From positions 22,979-86,978 of the forward strand of contig NZ_JQFW01000042.1 of the NCBI RefSeq assembly GCF_000753865.1: a DNA stretch of 64,000 bases, written 5' to 3'. Made by a program: the position numbers and the translations under genes. Positions 1-9,882 of this stretch are shown here, one piece after another; position 1 is the stretch's first letter, and each line of letters starts with the position of its first letter. This DNA comes from Alteromonas sp. LOR (GTDB taxonomy: Bacteria; Pseudomonadota; Gammaproteobacteria; Enterobacterales; Alteromonadaceae). The notes beneath the pieces were generated by a model that worked only from the letters and a program-made list of their open reading frames with translations, was not told the DNA's origin and did not search any database.

Positions 1-415
1 AGGTTTCAAGACCCAGCTTTTTCACCTCTTCAATCATGCTTACAATATAAGGCATGTCGCGGTCGCGAGGGTTGCGCCATGCGGCTCCCATGCAAAAACG
101 TGTAGAGCCCACTTGCTTTGCTTCTTTAGCGCGCTCTATCACTTTTTCGATTTCTAAAAGACGTTCTTTTTCAAGACCAGTGTCGTAGCGCGCGCTCTGC
201 GGACAATATTTACAATCTTCCGGGCATGCACCGGTTTTAATCGACAATAGCGTGCTCACCTGAACTTCATTGGGATTAAAATGCTGTCTATGCACGACCT
301 GTGCTTGAAAGAGTAAATCGTTAAATGGCATTTCAAACAAAGCGGTTACTTCGTCTTTCGACCAATCGTTACGAATTGTTGTCGTTTGCGCATTTTGCGC
401 TGAAGCCAGTGTCAT
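1..415 (-). CDS. bioB: Biotin synthase, N-terminal part (cut by window edge)
   Basis: Biotin synthase is a radical-SAM enzyme that inserts sulfur into dethiobiotin in the last step of biotin synthesis. Reading the minus strand from an ATG at 415-413 gives an open frame to the window edge. It contains the radical-SAM cluster motif [14 protein letters not shown] (CxxxCxxC) at about residues 63-76, which is characteristic of BioB. Only about 138 codons are visible; the rest lies to the left. The gene is divergent from bioA across a 98-bp gap, the usual layout of the enterobacterial bio locus. Identification is firm from the motif and the neighbour. Confidence 0.95.
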   Translation of the reverse strand, partial: MTLASAQNAQTTTIRNDWSKDEVTALFEMPFNDLLFQAQVVHRQHFNPNEVQVSTLLSIKTGACPEDCKYCPQSARYDTGLEKERLLEIEKVIERAKEAKQVGSTRFCMGAAWRNPRDRDMPYIVSMIEEVKKLGLET

Positions 416-513
416 GGACTGTCCTTTACTAATTAAGAATGCTGGCTTAGTCTATGCGTCATTACAAAGTTGTCAACTCTGACCATTCCAAAATATTTAC
501 TAACGGTTAAATT
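416..513. promoter_or_regulatory. bioB/bioA divergent promoter region
   Basis: This 98-bp gap separates the divergent bioB and bioA starts and must hold both promoters. In many proteobacteria BirA represses from a palindrome here, of the form TTGTAAACC-N14-16-GGTTTACAA. I see TTGTCAACT at 470-478 and GGTTAAATT at 505-513, but the 26-bp spacer is too long for a classical BirA site. The operator is therefore only suggested. Confidence 0.4.
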
Positions 514-1779
514 TTGAACAATATAGAATTTGATAAACAGCATATTTGGCATCCTTATACGTCTGCCGTTAATCCACTGCCCTGCTACGAAGTCACTGGG
601 GCTAATGGCGCTGAACTAACGCTCTCTACTGGTGAAGTTCTTGTCGACGGTATGTCGAGCTGGTGGGCCGCAATACACGGCTACAATCATCCTGTGTTAA
701 ATAAAGCGGCTCACGATCAGGTAGATGCTTTTTCCCATGTCATGTTTGGTGGCATTACCCACCAGCCAGCAGTGGATGTATGTAGAACCCTGCTAAAAAT
801 GGTTCCAGCAGGGTTAGAACGGGTTTTTCTCGCCGATTCAGGTTCGGTATCTGTTGAGGTGGCAATTAAAATGGCCATTCAGTATTGGGCCTGCCAAGGG
901 CGACCCGAAAAGTCGCGAATTGTTGCCCCCCGTAATGGCTACCATGGTGATACGTTTGCAGCCATGAGTGTGTGCGATCCGGTTAACGGCATGCATAGCT
1001 TGTTTGAAAGCGTGTTGAGCAAGCAATTTTTCGCGCCCGCCCCTCAGACTCGTTACGGTCAAACCTTTAGCGAAGACGACATTCTTGTTTTAGAAGAATT
1101 GTTCGAAAAGAATCACCACCAAATGGCAGCGCTGATATTAGAGCCTATTGTTCAGGGAGCTGGCGGTATGCGTATGTACCATCCTGAATATTTGAAGCGC
1201 TGTCGCCAGTTGTGCGATACCTATGATGTACTCCTTATTTGCGATGAGATTGCAACTGGTTTTGGACGCACAGGGAAGCTCTTCGCCTGTGAGCACGCGG
1301 GTATTACGCCAGACATTATGTGCTTAGGCAAAGCCTTAACCGGTGGCTATTTAACCATGGCGGCAACGATATGCACTGAAGATGTGGCATTGGGAGTTTG
1401 CCAAGGTTCGCCGGGAGTGTTCATGCACGGGCCTACCTACATGGGCAATCCGCTTGCCTGTGCTGTAGCGAATGCAAGCCTATCTATTATTAATGAAAAC
1501 CATTGGCAGCAGCAGATACCGGCTATTGAGAAACAATTACAGAGCGAATTAGCAAAATGTGCAGACTTACCAAGTGTAGCGGACGTGCGCGTGCTGGGCG
1601 CTATTGGCGTAGTTGAGGCAGTGCAGCCCGTTAACGTGGCAGAAATACAGCGTCATTTTGTGAAACACGGTGTATGGATAAGACCCTTCGGTAAATTGGT
1701 ATACATTATGCCTCCATACATAATAAGTTCAGAGCAGCTAAGTAGATTGACTCACGCTATCTATGACTTCTTTAAATAG
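514..1779 (+). CDS. bioA: Adenosylmethionine--8-amino-7-oxononanoate aminotransferase
   Basis: BioA converts 8-amino-7-oxononanoate (KAPA) to 7,8-diaminopelargonate with SAM as amino donor, the step before BioD in biotin synthesis. It is a cytosolic PLP enzyme of aminotransferase class III. The 421-aa length is normal. Visible signatures are WHPYTS near residue 12, the PLP-binding [11 protein letters not shown] around 244, the Schiff-base lysine in CLGKALTGG (K273), and [13 protein letters not shown], typical of BioA. The start is TTG: the next in-frame ATG (codon 47) would remove the conserved N-terminus. No clear Shine-Dalgarno precedes it. Divergent from bioB. Confidence 0.96.
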   Translation: MNNIEFDKQHIWHPYTSAVNPLPCYEVTGANGAELTLSTGEVLVDGMSSWWAAIHGYNHPVLNKAAHDQVDAFSHVMFGGITHQPAVDVCRTLLKMVPAGLERVFLADSGSVSVEVAIKMAIQYWACQGRPEKSRIVAPRNGYHGDTFAAMSVCDPVNGMHSLFESVLSKQFFAPAPQTRYGQTFSEDDILVLEELFEKNHHQMAALILEPIVQGAGGMRMYHPEYLKRCRQLCDTYDVLLICDEIATGFGRTGKLFACEHAGITPDIMCLGKALTGGYLTMAATICTEDVALGVCQGSPGVFMHGPTYMGNPLACAVANASLSIINENHWQQQIPAIEKQLQSELAKCADLPSVADVRVLGAIGVVEAVQPVNVAEIQRHFVKHGVWIRPFGKLVYIMPPYIISSEQLSRLTHAIYDFFK

Positions 1780-2060
1780 CGACACCTTTTAAGGCAAAGT
1801 GTAACTAAGGTGAAGTAGTAACTAATGTGAAGGCTACAAAGATTTAGTGCTTCCAAAATGTGGAAGTTCAACTACCACGCACTACGATAAAGACATGCGC
1901 TAAGTTTTACGCACAGCGAGTCAGTAGTGTAGTGAGTAAGTAGCGCACCTGCTGCGGTAGTAGGAGTCTTTAGCGTTAATGCATGCTTTGTTAAATACAT
2001 ATTTGCTGGTTTGGATGCCAAGCAAATCGCTTATATTTGTATTAAATTTGAGGTTAACTA

Positions 2061-2582
2061 ATGATCACGCGCGTTTTAGATAAAGTTGTTTTTGCTGTTT
2101 TATTTATTATTACGCTACAAGTGCCCATTCTTGCCGACCATTACAGGCAGTACCTCAATGGCTATTACGATGCTATACGAGATGAAGTCACCTTGTCTTC
2201 TGAGTTAGCAAAGCAGCATGGCTTTTCATCGGTTGAAGCCATGCTCGACAGCCTCCAACAAAATGATGAGGCCCTAGTAAGAGATAACGCCTCGCAAAAA
2301 GCTCAGCGCTTTTCAATGATTGAGTCTTTAGAGCAAGGCATGCGCACCCTTGAGTATGGTCACTACTTTGAAAAGTTGACCTATATGGCCAGCCCAGAAC
2401 AGTTTTCGACGTTAAAAAAAGTAGTCGATAACTTTCGCCCTTCTATTCCCTTAACGCCGGCTTCGGTCATTTTTAGTTTAGTAACGGCTATCTTGCTTAA
2501 CCTGCTTATTTGGACCCCTCATTTTTGCTATTGCCAAGCCAAAAAGCTAAAGAGCACTTCAAAACCCTTCTCTTACAAGTAG
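2061..2582 (+). CDS. DUF2937-like membrane protein
   Basis: A 173-aa protein of unknown function with a hydrophobic segment at residues 7-24 and another near 135-155, and a charged, mostly helical middle part. The region after the first segment (VPILADHYRQYLNGYYDA) resembles the DUF2937 family of inner-membrane proteins as I remember it; this is recall, not a search. The gene stands alone, with a 281-bp gap upstream and 264 bp downstream. The ATG start is preceded by GAGG (2051-2054), a fair ribosome site. Confidence 0.7.
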   Translation: MITRVLDKVVFAVLFIITLQVPILADHYRQYLNGYYDAIRDEVTLSSELAKQHGFSSVEAMLDSLQQNDEALVRDNASQKAQRFSMIESLEQGMRTLEYGHYFEKLTYMASPEQFSTLKKVVDNFRPSIPLTPASVIFSLVTAILLNLLIWTPHFCYCQAKKLKSTSKPFSYK

Positions 2583-2729
2583 CTTACTTGTGTTTATTAT
2601 CCATTAACGATGTTGCTTTGCAACTAACGCGCATTTACACGTTGTAATTGCAAATTGGCATTGATGATGCAACGTCTTAGAGAGTAATAACGCATTTATT
2701 AATACAGATTATTAGATGAAGGTTAACGG

Positions 2730-2834
2730 ATGAGTACGTGTATCAGCACCAACCGTGCTCTTGATACACATGCTTTTGAAGAACTTATTCTTCATAAAAA
2801 AGGGGCAATACCTCATTCGTGTTTGATAGCTTAA
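2730..2834 (+). CDS. Possible 34-aa leader or small protein
   Basis: A short frame starts at ATG 2730, with AAGG 7-10 nt upstream, and stops at TAA 2834, 12 nt before the next gene. It would encode MSTCISTNRALDTHAFEE and 16 further residues. The stop codon directly precedes the GGAGAA ribosome site of the 2847 gene, so translation of the two could be coupled. No family is recognised and chance occurrence is possible. Confidence 0.3.
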   Translation: MSTCISTNRALDTHAFEELILHKKGAIPHSCLIA

Positions 2835-2846
2835 GGAGAAACAATT

Positions 2847-3128
2847 ATGCCAACTGACGCACAAGTATTGATCGGAAAAGTGTTGCAAATTAAAGACAAG
2901 TTGTACGCTAAACGTCACTCTATCCCCACCGATTTGCAAAAAGAGTGGAACACACTTGATAGAAAAACAGCATGTTTTGAAAGCGAGGCTTTATTTCACA
3001 CGGCGGTGAAAGGTAAGCAAATGAACAAGAAGATAAACTACTCAGGTTCGGTGGAAGAACTTTCTCAGCTTGTTTCACGTCTTAAAACGTTAAACAAAAA
3101 GGTCAATATTACTCACGTTCATCACTAA
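2847..3128 (+). CDS. Hypothetical protein, 93 aa
   Basis: I do not recognise this protein. It is 93 aa, lysine-rich and probably helical, with no signal peptide or membrane segment. A good Shine-Dalgarno (AAGGAGAA) sits 6 nt before the ATG, which argues for real translation. The C-terminus ends in HVHH. It stands between two singletons and follows a possible 34-aa reading frame. Confidence 0.65.
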   Translation: MPTDAQVLIGKVLQIKDKLYAKRHSIPTDLQKEWNTLDRKTACFESEALFHTAVKGKQMNKKINYSGSVEELSQLVSRLKTLNKKVNITHVHH

Positions 3129-3373
3129 TTGACTTTAACTGCTGGTAAATTTTGGTGCATACATGCACACACTATGGTTCTTACTGTTTATAAACATTGA
3201 GCTCCGATTAAGCGGAAGTTACAGGAGTGCACAACTGAAGTGCTTAATTTAAAAGCGCTTAGATTGAAGAACGCTTATACTTTAGATACGTTCTGGCTTG
3301 GTCATATTGCAATGCAGGCTCAGTTTCTACACAATGCTAGCGTGTCAGAAGAGAATGTTGTAGTGAACCAGTT

Positions 3374-4210
3374 TTGAAACCTTTAATGTGCCGCCTTAAA
3401 AGCCGACTGTCATGGTCTTTACTGTTACTGTTGCTAGTCAGTTTATTAGCAAGTGCACTACCCGCATTTGCAAATAATACCGTGAGCATTACGGTATTTG
3501 AAGATCATAAGCAGTATGTAGAAGCGTCTGAATCCTACGGTCTTTCTTGGAAGCTTTTTGAGCTAGCAGCGCGACATGCTAAATACCAGCTTGAGCTTCA
3601 GCCATCTTCGTGGCGAGCGTCTATGAAGCGAGTTAAAGACGGCAAAGTGGACATGATTTTTGGTGCACTAAAGACTGCTGAGCGAGAAAAATGGGCTTCT
3701 TTTTCGCTACCTCTTATCGCTGAAGGTTCGGCGATATTCACCCAGCCTAACAATCCTGTTACTCATTTTGACGACATAGATTTAGAGAACAGCACTATAG
3801 GTGTGTCTGCAAGTTCCCTTCAAGAAACGCTGGCTAAAGAGTTAGGTTTTAAAAATATCTATTCTACGGTTCGTCGCCCGCAGCTTTATGACATGTTGAA
3901 AGGAAACAGATTAGATTACCTATTCTTTGGCACTAGCATAATTAATTACTACTGTGTCAATTACAACAAGGCCGCAACGCCCAAGTGCATGAAACAAGTC
4001 AGTGAAGAGTTCCACCCCAGCGGGGTCCATACTTTAGCGTTAAGCAACAATAGCGCGGCAGTAGATAAGCTCAACCACATCAATCAAGCACTTGCCGCCC
4101 TTCGACATTCAAAAGAACTAAAAGCCGTGTTCAAGCAATACGCCAATTCAGATAGCTTGTATAAGGTCTGGCTTAAAAGCGTCGACGCTAGGCTTGCTGA
4201 AAGAAACTAA
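3374..4210 (+). CDS. Periplasmic solute-binding-like protein (SBP family 3)
   Basis: A 278-aa exported protein with a long leucine-rich signal segment (residues 13-33) ending in an ALPAFA cleavage site. The mature part has the plan of amino-acid-type solute-binding proteins: a lobe with GLSWKLFELAARHAKYQLEL, the motif GKVDMIFGALKTAEREKWASFSLPL where the family reads 'G.vD...g....t.eR....dFS.P', then DYLFFGTS. No ABC permease or ATPase gene is adjacent, so it may be an orphan sensor-type protein rather than part of a transporter. Two starts are possible, TTG at 3374 or ATG at 3386, and neither has a strong ribosome site. Confidence 0.75.
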   Translation: MKPLMCRLKSRLSWSLLLLLLVSLLASALPAFANNTVSITVFEDHKQYVEASESYGLSWKLFELAARHAKYQLELQPSSWRASMKRVKDGKVDMIFGALKTAEREKWASFSLPLIAEGSAIFTQPNNPVTHFDDIDLENSTIGVSASSLQETLAKELGFKNIYSTVRRPQLYDMLKGNRLDYLFFGTSIINYYCVNYNKAATPKCMKQVSEEFHPSGVHTLALSNNSAAVDKLNHINQALAALRHSKELKAVFKQYANSDSLYKVWLKSVDARLAERN

Positions 4211-4515
4211 AGGCATTTTTTCAATTTATATTCACGTTCGATTTGTATTCATGCATCAGCGTTTGCTCATTGCGTTAGCATTGCCAACTAAAGATATTAC
4301 AGCGAATAGTGTAAATACTTCTTAATGTAATTGTGTGCACGGTGGCACAGATATTATATTTCACGCAATCTCATCTGAATCACTTTGCTTTTAAATTCTA
4401 GAAAATAGCGGTAAATACTTTGTAAGCCTTATCTTACCTACCCTTAAAGAAGAATTTAGAATACAAAAAAAGTACATCTCGCCAACCTCATATATTTCCC
4501 CACCACTTTGTCTCC
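4211..4515. other. Intergenic, nothing recognised
   Basis: An AT-rich 305-bp gap between the solute-binding protein and the DUF1206 gene. I see no RNA gene, clear terminator or repeat in it. It probably carries the promoter of the downstream gene. Confidence 0.4.
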
Positions 4516-5373
4516 ATGGCGCATAGCTTGCACATGTCTCTGTCATTATCACAGCCACTACAAAGCAAATTAGATAAGCATATGGACATCACGTTTCTCA
4601 CTAAAGTTATTGCTCGCATTGGATATTCAGCAAAATGCATTGTGTACTGTGTTCTCGGCATTCTTACACTGCTTGTTGCGTTTACCGCCACGAGAGCTGA
4701 AGAAGTGACGAAAAAATCAGTCTTTCAAGAGATTTTGTATACCCCGTTTGGCTCGGTCTCTCTCACCGCTGTTACTGTAGGTTTTGCCTGCTATGTGGCG
4801 TGGCGTTTAGCTCAAGGTGTTACTAATCCTGGCAACCTTGATATGACAAAGCCAAAAGATGTCCTCATGCGCCTATTCTATTTCTTTTCTGCCATCGCCT
4901 ACGGCTCAGCAACTTATGTATCAATAAAAGTATTAATGTCACTACAAGACGATTCTAAACAGCAACAGCAGCAAGTTGGAGAGAGTATTCTTCAAACAAC
5001 ATGGGGAGCGATACTTGTTGGCGCGATCAGTTTGGCAGTTATCCTTTTTTCCCTCATTCAGTTTAAACATGTAGTAAAAACGGATTTTATGGATAAATTT
5101 GTAAGCTCTATGCCTGCCTTACAAAGCAAAATAGTAGTGTTGTGCGGCCGCTTAGGCTTCGCCTGTCGCGGCGTTGTGTATTTAATGGTTGGTGTGTTCT
5201 TTATGAATGCATCCATCGCGCAAAAATCCGAAAAAGCAGGTGGTCTTCCTGAAGCCGTATCCACATTATTAGTTCAACCCTTTGGGCCATGGATGGTAAG
5301 TGCCCTAGGCATTGGTTTAATGGGGTTCGGTATTTTTTGTGGTTTCGAGGGCCGATATCGGAAAACAGACTAG
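4516..5373 (+). CDS. DUF1206 family membrane protein
   Basis: A 285-aa inner-membrane protein of unknown function. It has about six hydrophobic segments in three repeated pairs, each pair opening with a Gly/Arg-Tyr/Phe motif: IARIGYSAKCIVYCVLG near 35, a middle copy near 80-135, and RLGFACRGVVYLMVG near 210. This triplicated pattern is the hallmark of DUF1206. The start may be ATG 4516 or the later ATG at 4582 (MDITFLTK); no ribosome site decides it. Co-oriented with the AI-2E family gene 61 bp downstream. Confidence 0.8.
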   Translation: MAHSLHMSLSLSQPLQSKLDKHMDITFLTKVIARIGYSAKCIVYCVLGILTLLVAFTATRAEEVTKKSVFQEILYTPFGSVSLTAVTVGFACYVAWRLAQGVTNPGNLDMTKPKDVLMRLFYFFSAIAYGSATYVSIKVLMSLQDDSKQQQQQVGESILQTTWGAILVGAISLAVILFSLIQFKHVVKTDFMDKFVSSMPALQSKIVVLCGRLGFACRGVVYLMVGVFFMNASIAQKSEKAGGLPEAVSTLLVQPFGPWMVSALGIGLMGFGIFCGFEGRYRKTD

Positions 5374-5434
5374 TTAATTTTGAGACTTAACGACAGAAGT
5401 ACTCACTCACTCTTCACATTATAAGGACAGTACA

Positions 5435-6565
5435 ATGAAGGAAAACCCACTTTTACATAGGCATGACGAATACAAGGTAAAAACAAGAGACGTTCGAGTT
5501 GTAAGGCTTCTTATTGTTTTAGTCGCGCTTGCCACACTCTATACATTGTATTTTGCTCAGTCGCTGATCATTCCAGTGGTTTTTTCAATGTTAGTTGCAC
5601 TGCTGTTGAGCCCTCTTGTGACTAGACTCAAGCGGCTGTTCATACCGCGGGCCGTTTCCTCTATGGTTCTATTAGCGATGTTGGTTACGCCATTAACCTT
5701 TTTGGCGTTCGAACTTTCGGAGCCGGCTGAGCGATGGATGAAATCCCTACCGCTATTGGCCGAGCAGATTGCTGAAGAACTCTCAATGTTAAGCGCCGTG
5801 GCGCACGGCGATACAACCTTGCAGGAAAGCCAAGCGAGTAATACCGCCTATCCGTGGTTTGAAAAAGAGCCAACGCAAAAAACCGACGATTCAGCTGTAG
5901 AAGAGCAATTTAAACAAGGTAGTAGGCAAATGATTTTTGAAATGTTGCTCGCTGCACCGCTTTTTCTCGCACAGGTGATAGGCGCTGTTGTACTAACACT
6001 CTTTCTTCTTATTTTTGGGCCACCACTGTCGAAAGTTGTCATCAATGACTTTCCGATAATCAAAAATAGAGAGCGAGCAAAACTGTTGATTAGAAGTATT
6101 CAACAGGCTCTATCTCACTATATTTTAACCATCAGTATTATTAATTGTGCACTAGGTGTTCTAACAGCAATCGGCCTTTCGTACTTTAATATTCGCGATG
6201 CTATTTTATGGGGTGCCATCGTCGGTCTATTAAACTTTGTTCCTTATATGGGCTCTATAATTAGTGTTGGTATACTGTTGCTTGTTGGTACGCTGCAGTT
6301 TGGAATAACAAGCACAGCGTTGCTTCCTGTTGGGATATTCCTTACTTTGAATATCATTGAATCTCAAATAGTAACCCCAACGGTTTTAGGCAAAAGTATG
6401 CAGATTAACCCGCTGGTTATCATAGTGTGGCTTTTTGTCAGTGGCTGGATCTGGGGCATGTTGGGTGTACTGTTGGCGGTGCCGATATTTGTATGTATCA
6501 AACTGACACTCCAACAAATGGAAGTCTTTCCTCACTGGTTAAAATTCATTGAAGCTCATGACTAG
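5435..6565 (+). CDS. AI-2E family transporter (PerM/TqsA-like permease)
   Basis: A 376-aa multi-pass membrane protein of the AI-2E transporter family. Hydrophobic segments lie at about 22-42, 45-62, 70-90, then after a soluble region (about 95-160) at 170-200, 235-275, 280-310 and 325-355. The soluble insertion after the third helix and the C-terminal GLLNFVPYMGSIIS block are typical. Members export autoinducer-2 (TqsA) or act as Na+/H+ antiporters or general permeases; nothing here fixes the substrate. ATAAGGACAG precedes the ATG and serves as ribosome site. Confidence 0.85.
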   Translation: MKENPLLHRHDEYKVKTRDVRVVRLLIVLVALATLYTLYFAQSLIIPVVFSMLVALLLSPLVTRLKRLFIPRAVSSMVLLAMLVTPLTFLAFELSEPAERWMKSLPLLAEQIAEELSMLSAVAHGDTTLQESQASNTAYPWFEKEPTQKTDDSAVEEQFKQGSRQMIFEMLLAAPLFLAQVIGAVVLTLFLLIFGPPLSKVVINDFPIIKNRERAKLLIRSIQQALSHYILTISIINCALGVLTAIGLSYFNIRDAILWGAIVGLLNFVPYMGSIISVGILLLVGTLQFGITSTALLPVGIFLTLNIIESQIVTPTVLGKSMQINPLVIIVWLFVSGWIWGMLGVLLAVPIFVCIKLTLQQMEVFPHWLKFIEAHD

Positions 6566-6608
6566 CAGAAATAGGTGGATAGAAATCGCCCTACAGAACT
6601 ACGCAACG

Positions 6609-7784
6609 TTACGGCTCCTCTTCTGAGGAGCTTGTTTCGACTGATTCATAGGATACGATATCGTCGACTTGCATTTTCGTTGCGTCAAAAAATGCATTTT
6701 TCAATATTGAAACCACCGCTTGGAAAGTAGAAATATCAGTATTATCCAGTGTACCTTCAATAGGTATTCGCGCAGCGACTAATTGAGACTCATCATTTTC
6801 AAGTATTGCACTTAGCAAATCGGCACCGCCCTCAAAAATAATGGTAAATAATCCGTCATCGTCTTTTTCTACATCTTCCCGCCAAGAAAAAATACTTAAA
6901 TCGTAAACACCGGCTTTAGCATAACCGCTAACTTCATTACTTTTTGCCGCTAACTCCATGGCGCCATCAATGCCACCGGCCTCGATATCAAATGGCGTGT
7001 ATACATTAAATACCGTTTGTATCTGCTTGACCGAAAAGCGTTGTACTTCCATATTAAAATCAAAGTTGGCCTGTTCACTAAAAGGATCTAACTTTCCAAC
7101 TAAAGTGAGGGTTGCCTCACCCATTAAATCCCCTGTAACGTCAACGCTGGTCACTAACGTTTTCATCAAGTTTTGTGCGTTAGTAATATTTTTTATATCT
7201 GCATTGATGTTTGCAATATATGTCGGTATTTCACCCTTCTTTGTTTGATTAACTAACGACACTTTCCCGTCAATAATTTTTAACGTATCGATAGAAAACA
7301 CCACTAAATTATTGGCAAGCCCAATCCACGTTCTTTCATCTTTAACTTGTGGGTTTTGCTCCGGCGTCGTTGTGTCTTTGTCGTAAACGACTATCTTTGG
7401 TTGGCTAAACACCATATTGGTGACTAAATTGCCGTTTAATATTGCCGACCATGCCAAGGAAAAATCGAGGGTTGTCACAGACAGTAGCGGCTTAGGAGAT
7501 GATTGATCGTCAACGGCATAAATCTCAATATCGTCAACCGAGTAGGCGCCGCGATACAAATGTAAATCTACGTCGCCGACCTGCCCCGTTATGCCTTTTG
7601 TCTGATTAATTTGTTGATTGATATAATATTGAACTGCGTATGGCGCGCCTATGCGCGCGAATATAAGAAGCAAAACAGTTACCACAATAACCTTGAACCA
7701 TGTTCTTTTGTGCATATCAGCACTAAACCTATCGCTCCTAGAAAGAGACATCTCGCAATCCTTTTTATCTTTAATTGTGTTCAT
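6609..7784 (-). CDS. AsmA/DUF748-like envelope protein
   Basis: A 391-aa protein with a single N-terminal membrane anchor (about residues 30-50) followed by a periplasmic beta-rich region. The early motif VDLHLYRGAYSVDDIEIY and the pattern of short paired strands match DUF748 proteins, relatives of AsmA/TamB thought to act in envelope lipid transport or outer-membrane assembly. It ends in an acidic low-complexity tail (SSSEEEP). It is convergent with the AI-2E gene (43-bp gap). An internal ATG at codon 13 (MSLSRSD) is an alternative start. The family assignment is by pattern only. Confidence 0.7.
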   Translation of the reverse strand: MNTIKDKKDCEMSLSRSDRFSADMHKRTWFKVIVVTVLLLIFARIGAPYAVQYYINQQINQTKGITGQVGDVDLHLYRGAYSVDDIEIYAVDDQSSPKPLLSVTTLDFSLAWSAILNGNLVTNMVFSQPKIVVYDKDTTTPEQNPQVKDERTWIGLANNLVVFSIDTLKIIDGKVSLVNQTKKGEIPTYIANINADIKNITNAQNLMKTLVTSVDVTGDLMGEATLTLVGKLDPFSEQANFDFNMEVQRFSVKQIQTVFNVYTPFDIEAGGIDGAMELAAKSNEVSGYAKAGVYDLSIFSWREDVEKDDDGLFTIIFEGGADLLSAILENDESQLVAARIPIEGTLDNTDISTFQAVVSILKNAFFDATKMQVDDIVSYESVETSSSEEEP

Positions 7785-8458
7785 TTATGTAAATACTAGC
7801 GAAACGCAGTGTAATTATTAGCTCAGCGCAGTGTAAAAACCACACAGACAATGCTGGCATTAGCGACGTTACAAGCCCTCATTATGACTAACAATCTATA
7901 CATAAGCGCTTTATTCAGGCTCCCTACTACACCCATGAGGCACACACTTGAAGCACACCAATGAGCTAAACCCATGAGCCATACCCACGAGCTAAACCCA
8001 TGAGGCTCTGGCAACGCTCCTAGTCTCCTTGTATGAAGAGATGGCGCTACTTAAGTAAAACGTAGTTTCACTGTGTTTTTGTTGCAGCGTTTTCGCTTTA
8101 GTACCTATCAAAAGCTTCTTTCAAAAGTTGAGCCAAAACTGGCATCGCACAATTTTTAAAGCAATTCCATACAGCACATGTATAAACACGCGTACGAATG
8201 CCTTTTTGAAAACTCAGAAACACGGCATAAACGTTACGTTAGGTTAAAAACTCAGTAGGGTAATGTGCGCTGTACGTTTAGAATGATCGTATAAAGCCAG
8301 CAATCGTAGCCTAGAACGGCGAATATCTTTTTCACTGCCTTTGCGTTTTCTGTATTACAAAAAAGAGCAGCATTTGCGATACTAGGTTAAAGAAAGAACC
8401 TGTTTACAGAACAATGTAAATAGACCGCACATAATAGATGCAGATTTAAGGAGAAAGT
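7785..8458. other. Long intergenic region with a short direct repeat
   Basis: A 674-bp gap between the divergent DUF748-like gene and the exchanger gene. I find no convincing gene. The stretch near 7930-8010 repeats short CCCATGAG units (separate entry). The last 60 bp hold the promoter and AAGGAGAAAG ribosome site of the exchanger gene. Confidence 0.5.
7963..8004. repeat. 16-nt direct repeat, 26-bp period
   Basis: GAGCTAAACCCATGAG occurs at 7963-7978 and again at 7989-8004, with weaker CCCATGAG/CCCACGAG copies around it (7932-7939, 7984-7991). It lies in noncoding DNA and its role is unknown. Confidence 0.7.
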
Positions 8459-9427
8459 ATGTTTTTAGCCTGCTTGGCTATTGCTATTGGTTTACCGGTA
8501 CTACTGTGGAGCGCAGGAAAGTTTGTGGGTGGCGCTGCCTCGGTAGCAAATCACTTCGGCGTATCACCGCTATTGATAGGTATGCTCATCATCGGTTTTG
8601 GTACGTCTGCCCCGGAAATCATTGTCTCCATATTCGCTGCACTCCAAGGAAACTCAGGTATCGCGTTGGGGAATGCCTATGGGTCTAATATCGCTAACAT
8701 CCTACTGATATTAGGGCTAACCGCTGTCATTAGCCCTATTGCAGTGAAATCAGAAATAATCAAAAAAGAACTGCCTGTGTTACTTGGCATTACTTTTTTT
8801 GCTGCTTGGCAGGTGCTCGACCAACAGGTTTCTAAAGACGATGCGTTTTCACTATTAGGATTATTCGTCCTGCTTATTTCGTGGAGCATTTACCACGGGA
8901 TGAAAGGCGACAAAGACGCACTCGCCGACGAATACAATGACGAGATCAATGCCTCCGAAGGCACAGTGAAAACCCATGTAATCTGGCTTATTGCCGGTTT
9001 ACTGCTGCTTGTTGCAAGCTCACGCATGTTGGTGTGGGGTGCGGTGGAAGTTGCTACATTCTTTGGTGTCAGCGACACAATTATCGGGCTTACGGTTATT
9101 GCTATTGGTACGTCATTGCCAGAGCTCGCCTCTTCGCTTATTGCCGTTAAAAAGGGAGAGCACGACCTAGCCATTGGCAATGTGATTGGCTCTAATATGT
9201 TCAATACCCTTGCTGTGGTGGGCATTGCCGGCACCATTCAGCCCATGGCCGTGAGTTCAGATTTTATTTATCGAGACATCGTCGTCATGCTTGCATCCAC
9301 GGTGGCCTTATTCATCTTTTGTATCGGTATTAAGCGCCAGGGGCGACTTAACCGCGTTGAAGGGGGAGCTTTCGTGCTAGCCTATATGGCGTATACCTAT
9401 TGGCTTATACAAGTGGCTTTCATTTAA
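8459..9427 (+). CDS. yrbG: Calcium/sodium antiporter, YrbG family
   Basis: A 322-aa inner-membrane exchanger of the CaCA family (Na+/Ca2+ exchanger type). About ten membrane helices form two inverted halves. Each half carries the alpha-repeat ion-binding motif: GFGTSAPEIIVS near residue 47 and AIGTSLPELASS near 218, each followed by an ALGNAYGSNIANI / AIGNVIGSNMFNT block. The central acidic loop (KGDKDALADEYNDE) is short, as in bacterial members. AAGGAGAAAG just before the ATG is a strong ribosome site. Confidence 0.92.
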   Translation: MFLACLAIAIGLPVLLWSAGKFVGGAASVANHFGVSPLLIGMLIIGFGTSAPEIIVSIFAALQGNSGIALGNAYGSNIANILLILGLTAVISPIAVKSEIIKKELPVLLGITFFAAWQVLDQQVSKDDAFSLLGLFVLLISWSIYHGMKGDKDALADEYNDEINASEGTVKTHVIWLIAGLLLLVASSRMLVWGAVEVATFFGVSDTIIGLTVIAIGTSLPELASSLIAVKKGEHDLAIGNVIGSNMFNTLAVVGIAGTIQPMAVSSDFIYRDIVVMLASTVALFIFCIGIKRQGRLNRVEGGAFVLAYMAYTYWLIQVAFI

Positions 9428-9447
9428 ACTTTCCACCAACAAAAAAA

Positions 9448-9882
9448 CTAACTCACTGTTGTGGCCAACGTGATTAAACTGGTGGCCACAATTATTGTGA
9501 GAATGATTAAATTAATACCAAAGCTGTCGTTTTTTCGGCGGCTTCTTCTTGCCCGCATCACGGTGCTGATTAAACTCAACACTAAACATATGCGAAGCAA
9601 CACAACCATGGCATCCACGTATGACATGGTCCACGTGTTATCACCCTCTACGCCCCAGTATTGCTGCACCCCGGTAATGAATTCTGGGCGAGCATAGTGA
9701 AACAGAATCAATACCACGACTAGGCCCGCCCAGGCTAAAATATTTAGCCCAAGCATAACCTTGTAAAACAAAGTGTCTCCATGAGGGGTTTTCCGTCTAT
9801 CTTCGCTATGGTGTAACGGCTTTGTGCTCATTTTGTACTTTTCATCGCCTTTCATTGATAAAGAAACATTTTTATTTCCCAT
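9448..9882 (-). CDS. Hypothetical three-helix membrane protein
   Basis: A 144-aa protein of unknown function. Three hydrophobic segments lie at about residues 44-64, 88-106 and 122-142, with a cluster of basic residues (RARRSRRK) before the last one. The first 18 residues may not be translated, since ATG at codon 19 (MSTKPLHHSEDRRK) is an equally likely start. It is convergent with the exchanger gene, with 20 bp between the stops. No family recognised. Confidence 0.65.
   Translation of the reverse strand: MGNKNVSLSMKGDEKYKMSTKPLHHSEDRRKTPHGDTLFYKVMLGLNILAWAGLVVVLILFHYARPEFITGVQQYWGVEGDNTWTMSYVDAMVVLLRICLVLSLISTVMRARRSRRKNDSFGINLIILTIIVATSLITLATTVS

Noticed and set aside
470..513. BirA operator between bioB and bioA
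   Set aside because: Two half-site-like sequences are present but the 26-bp spacer does not fit the usual 14-16 bp.
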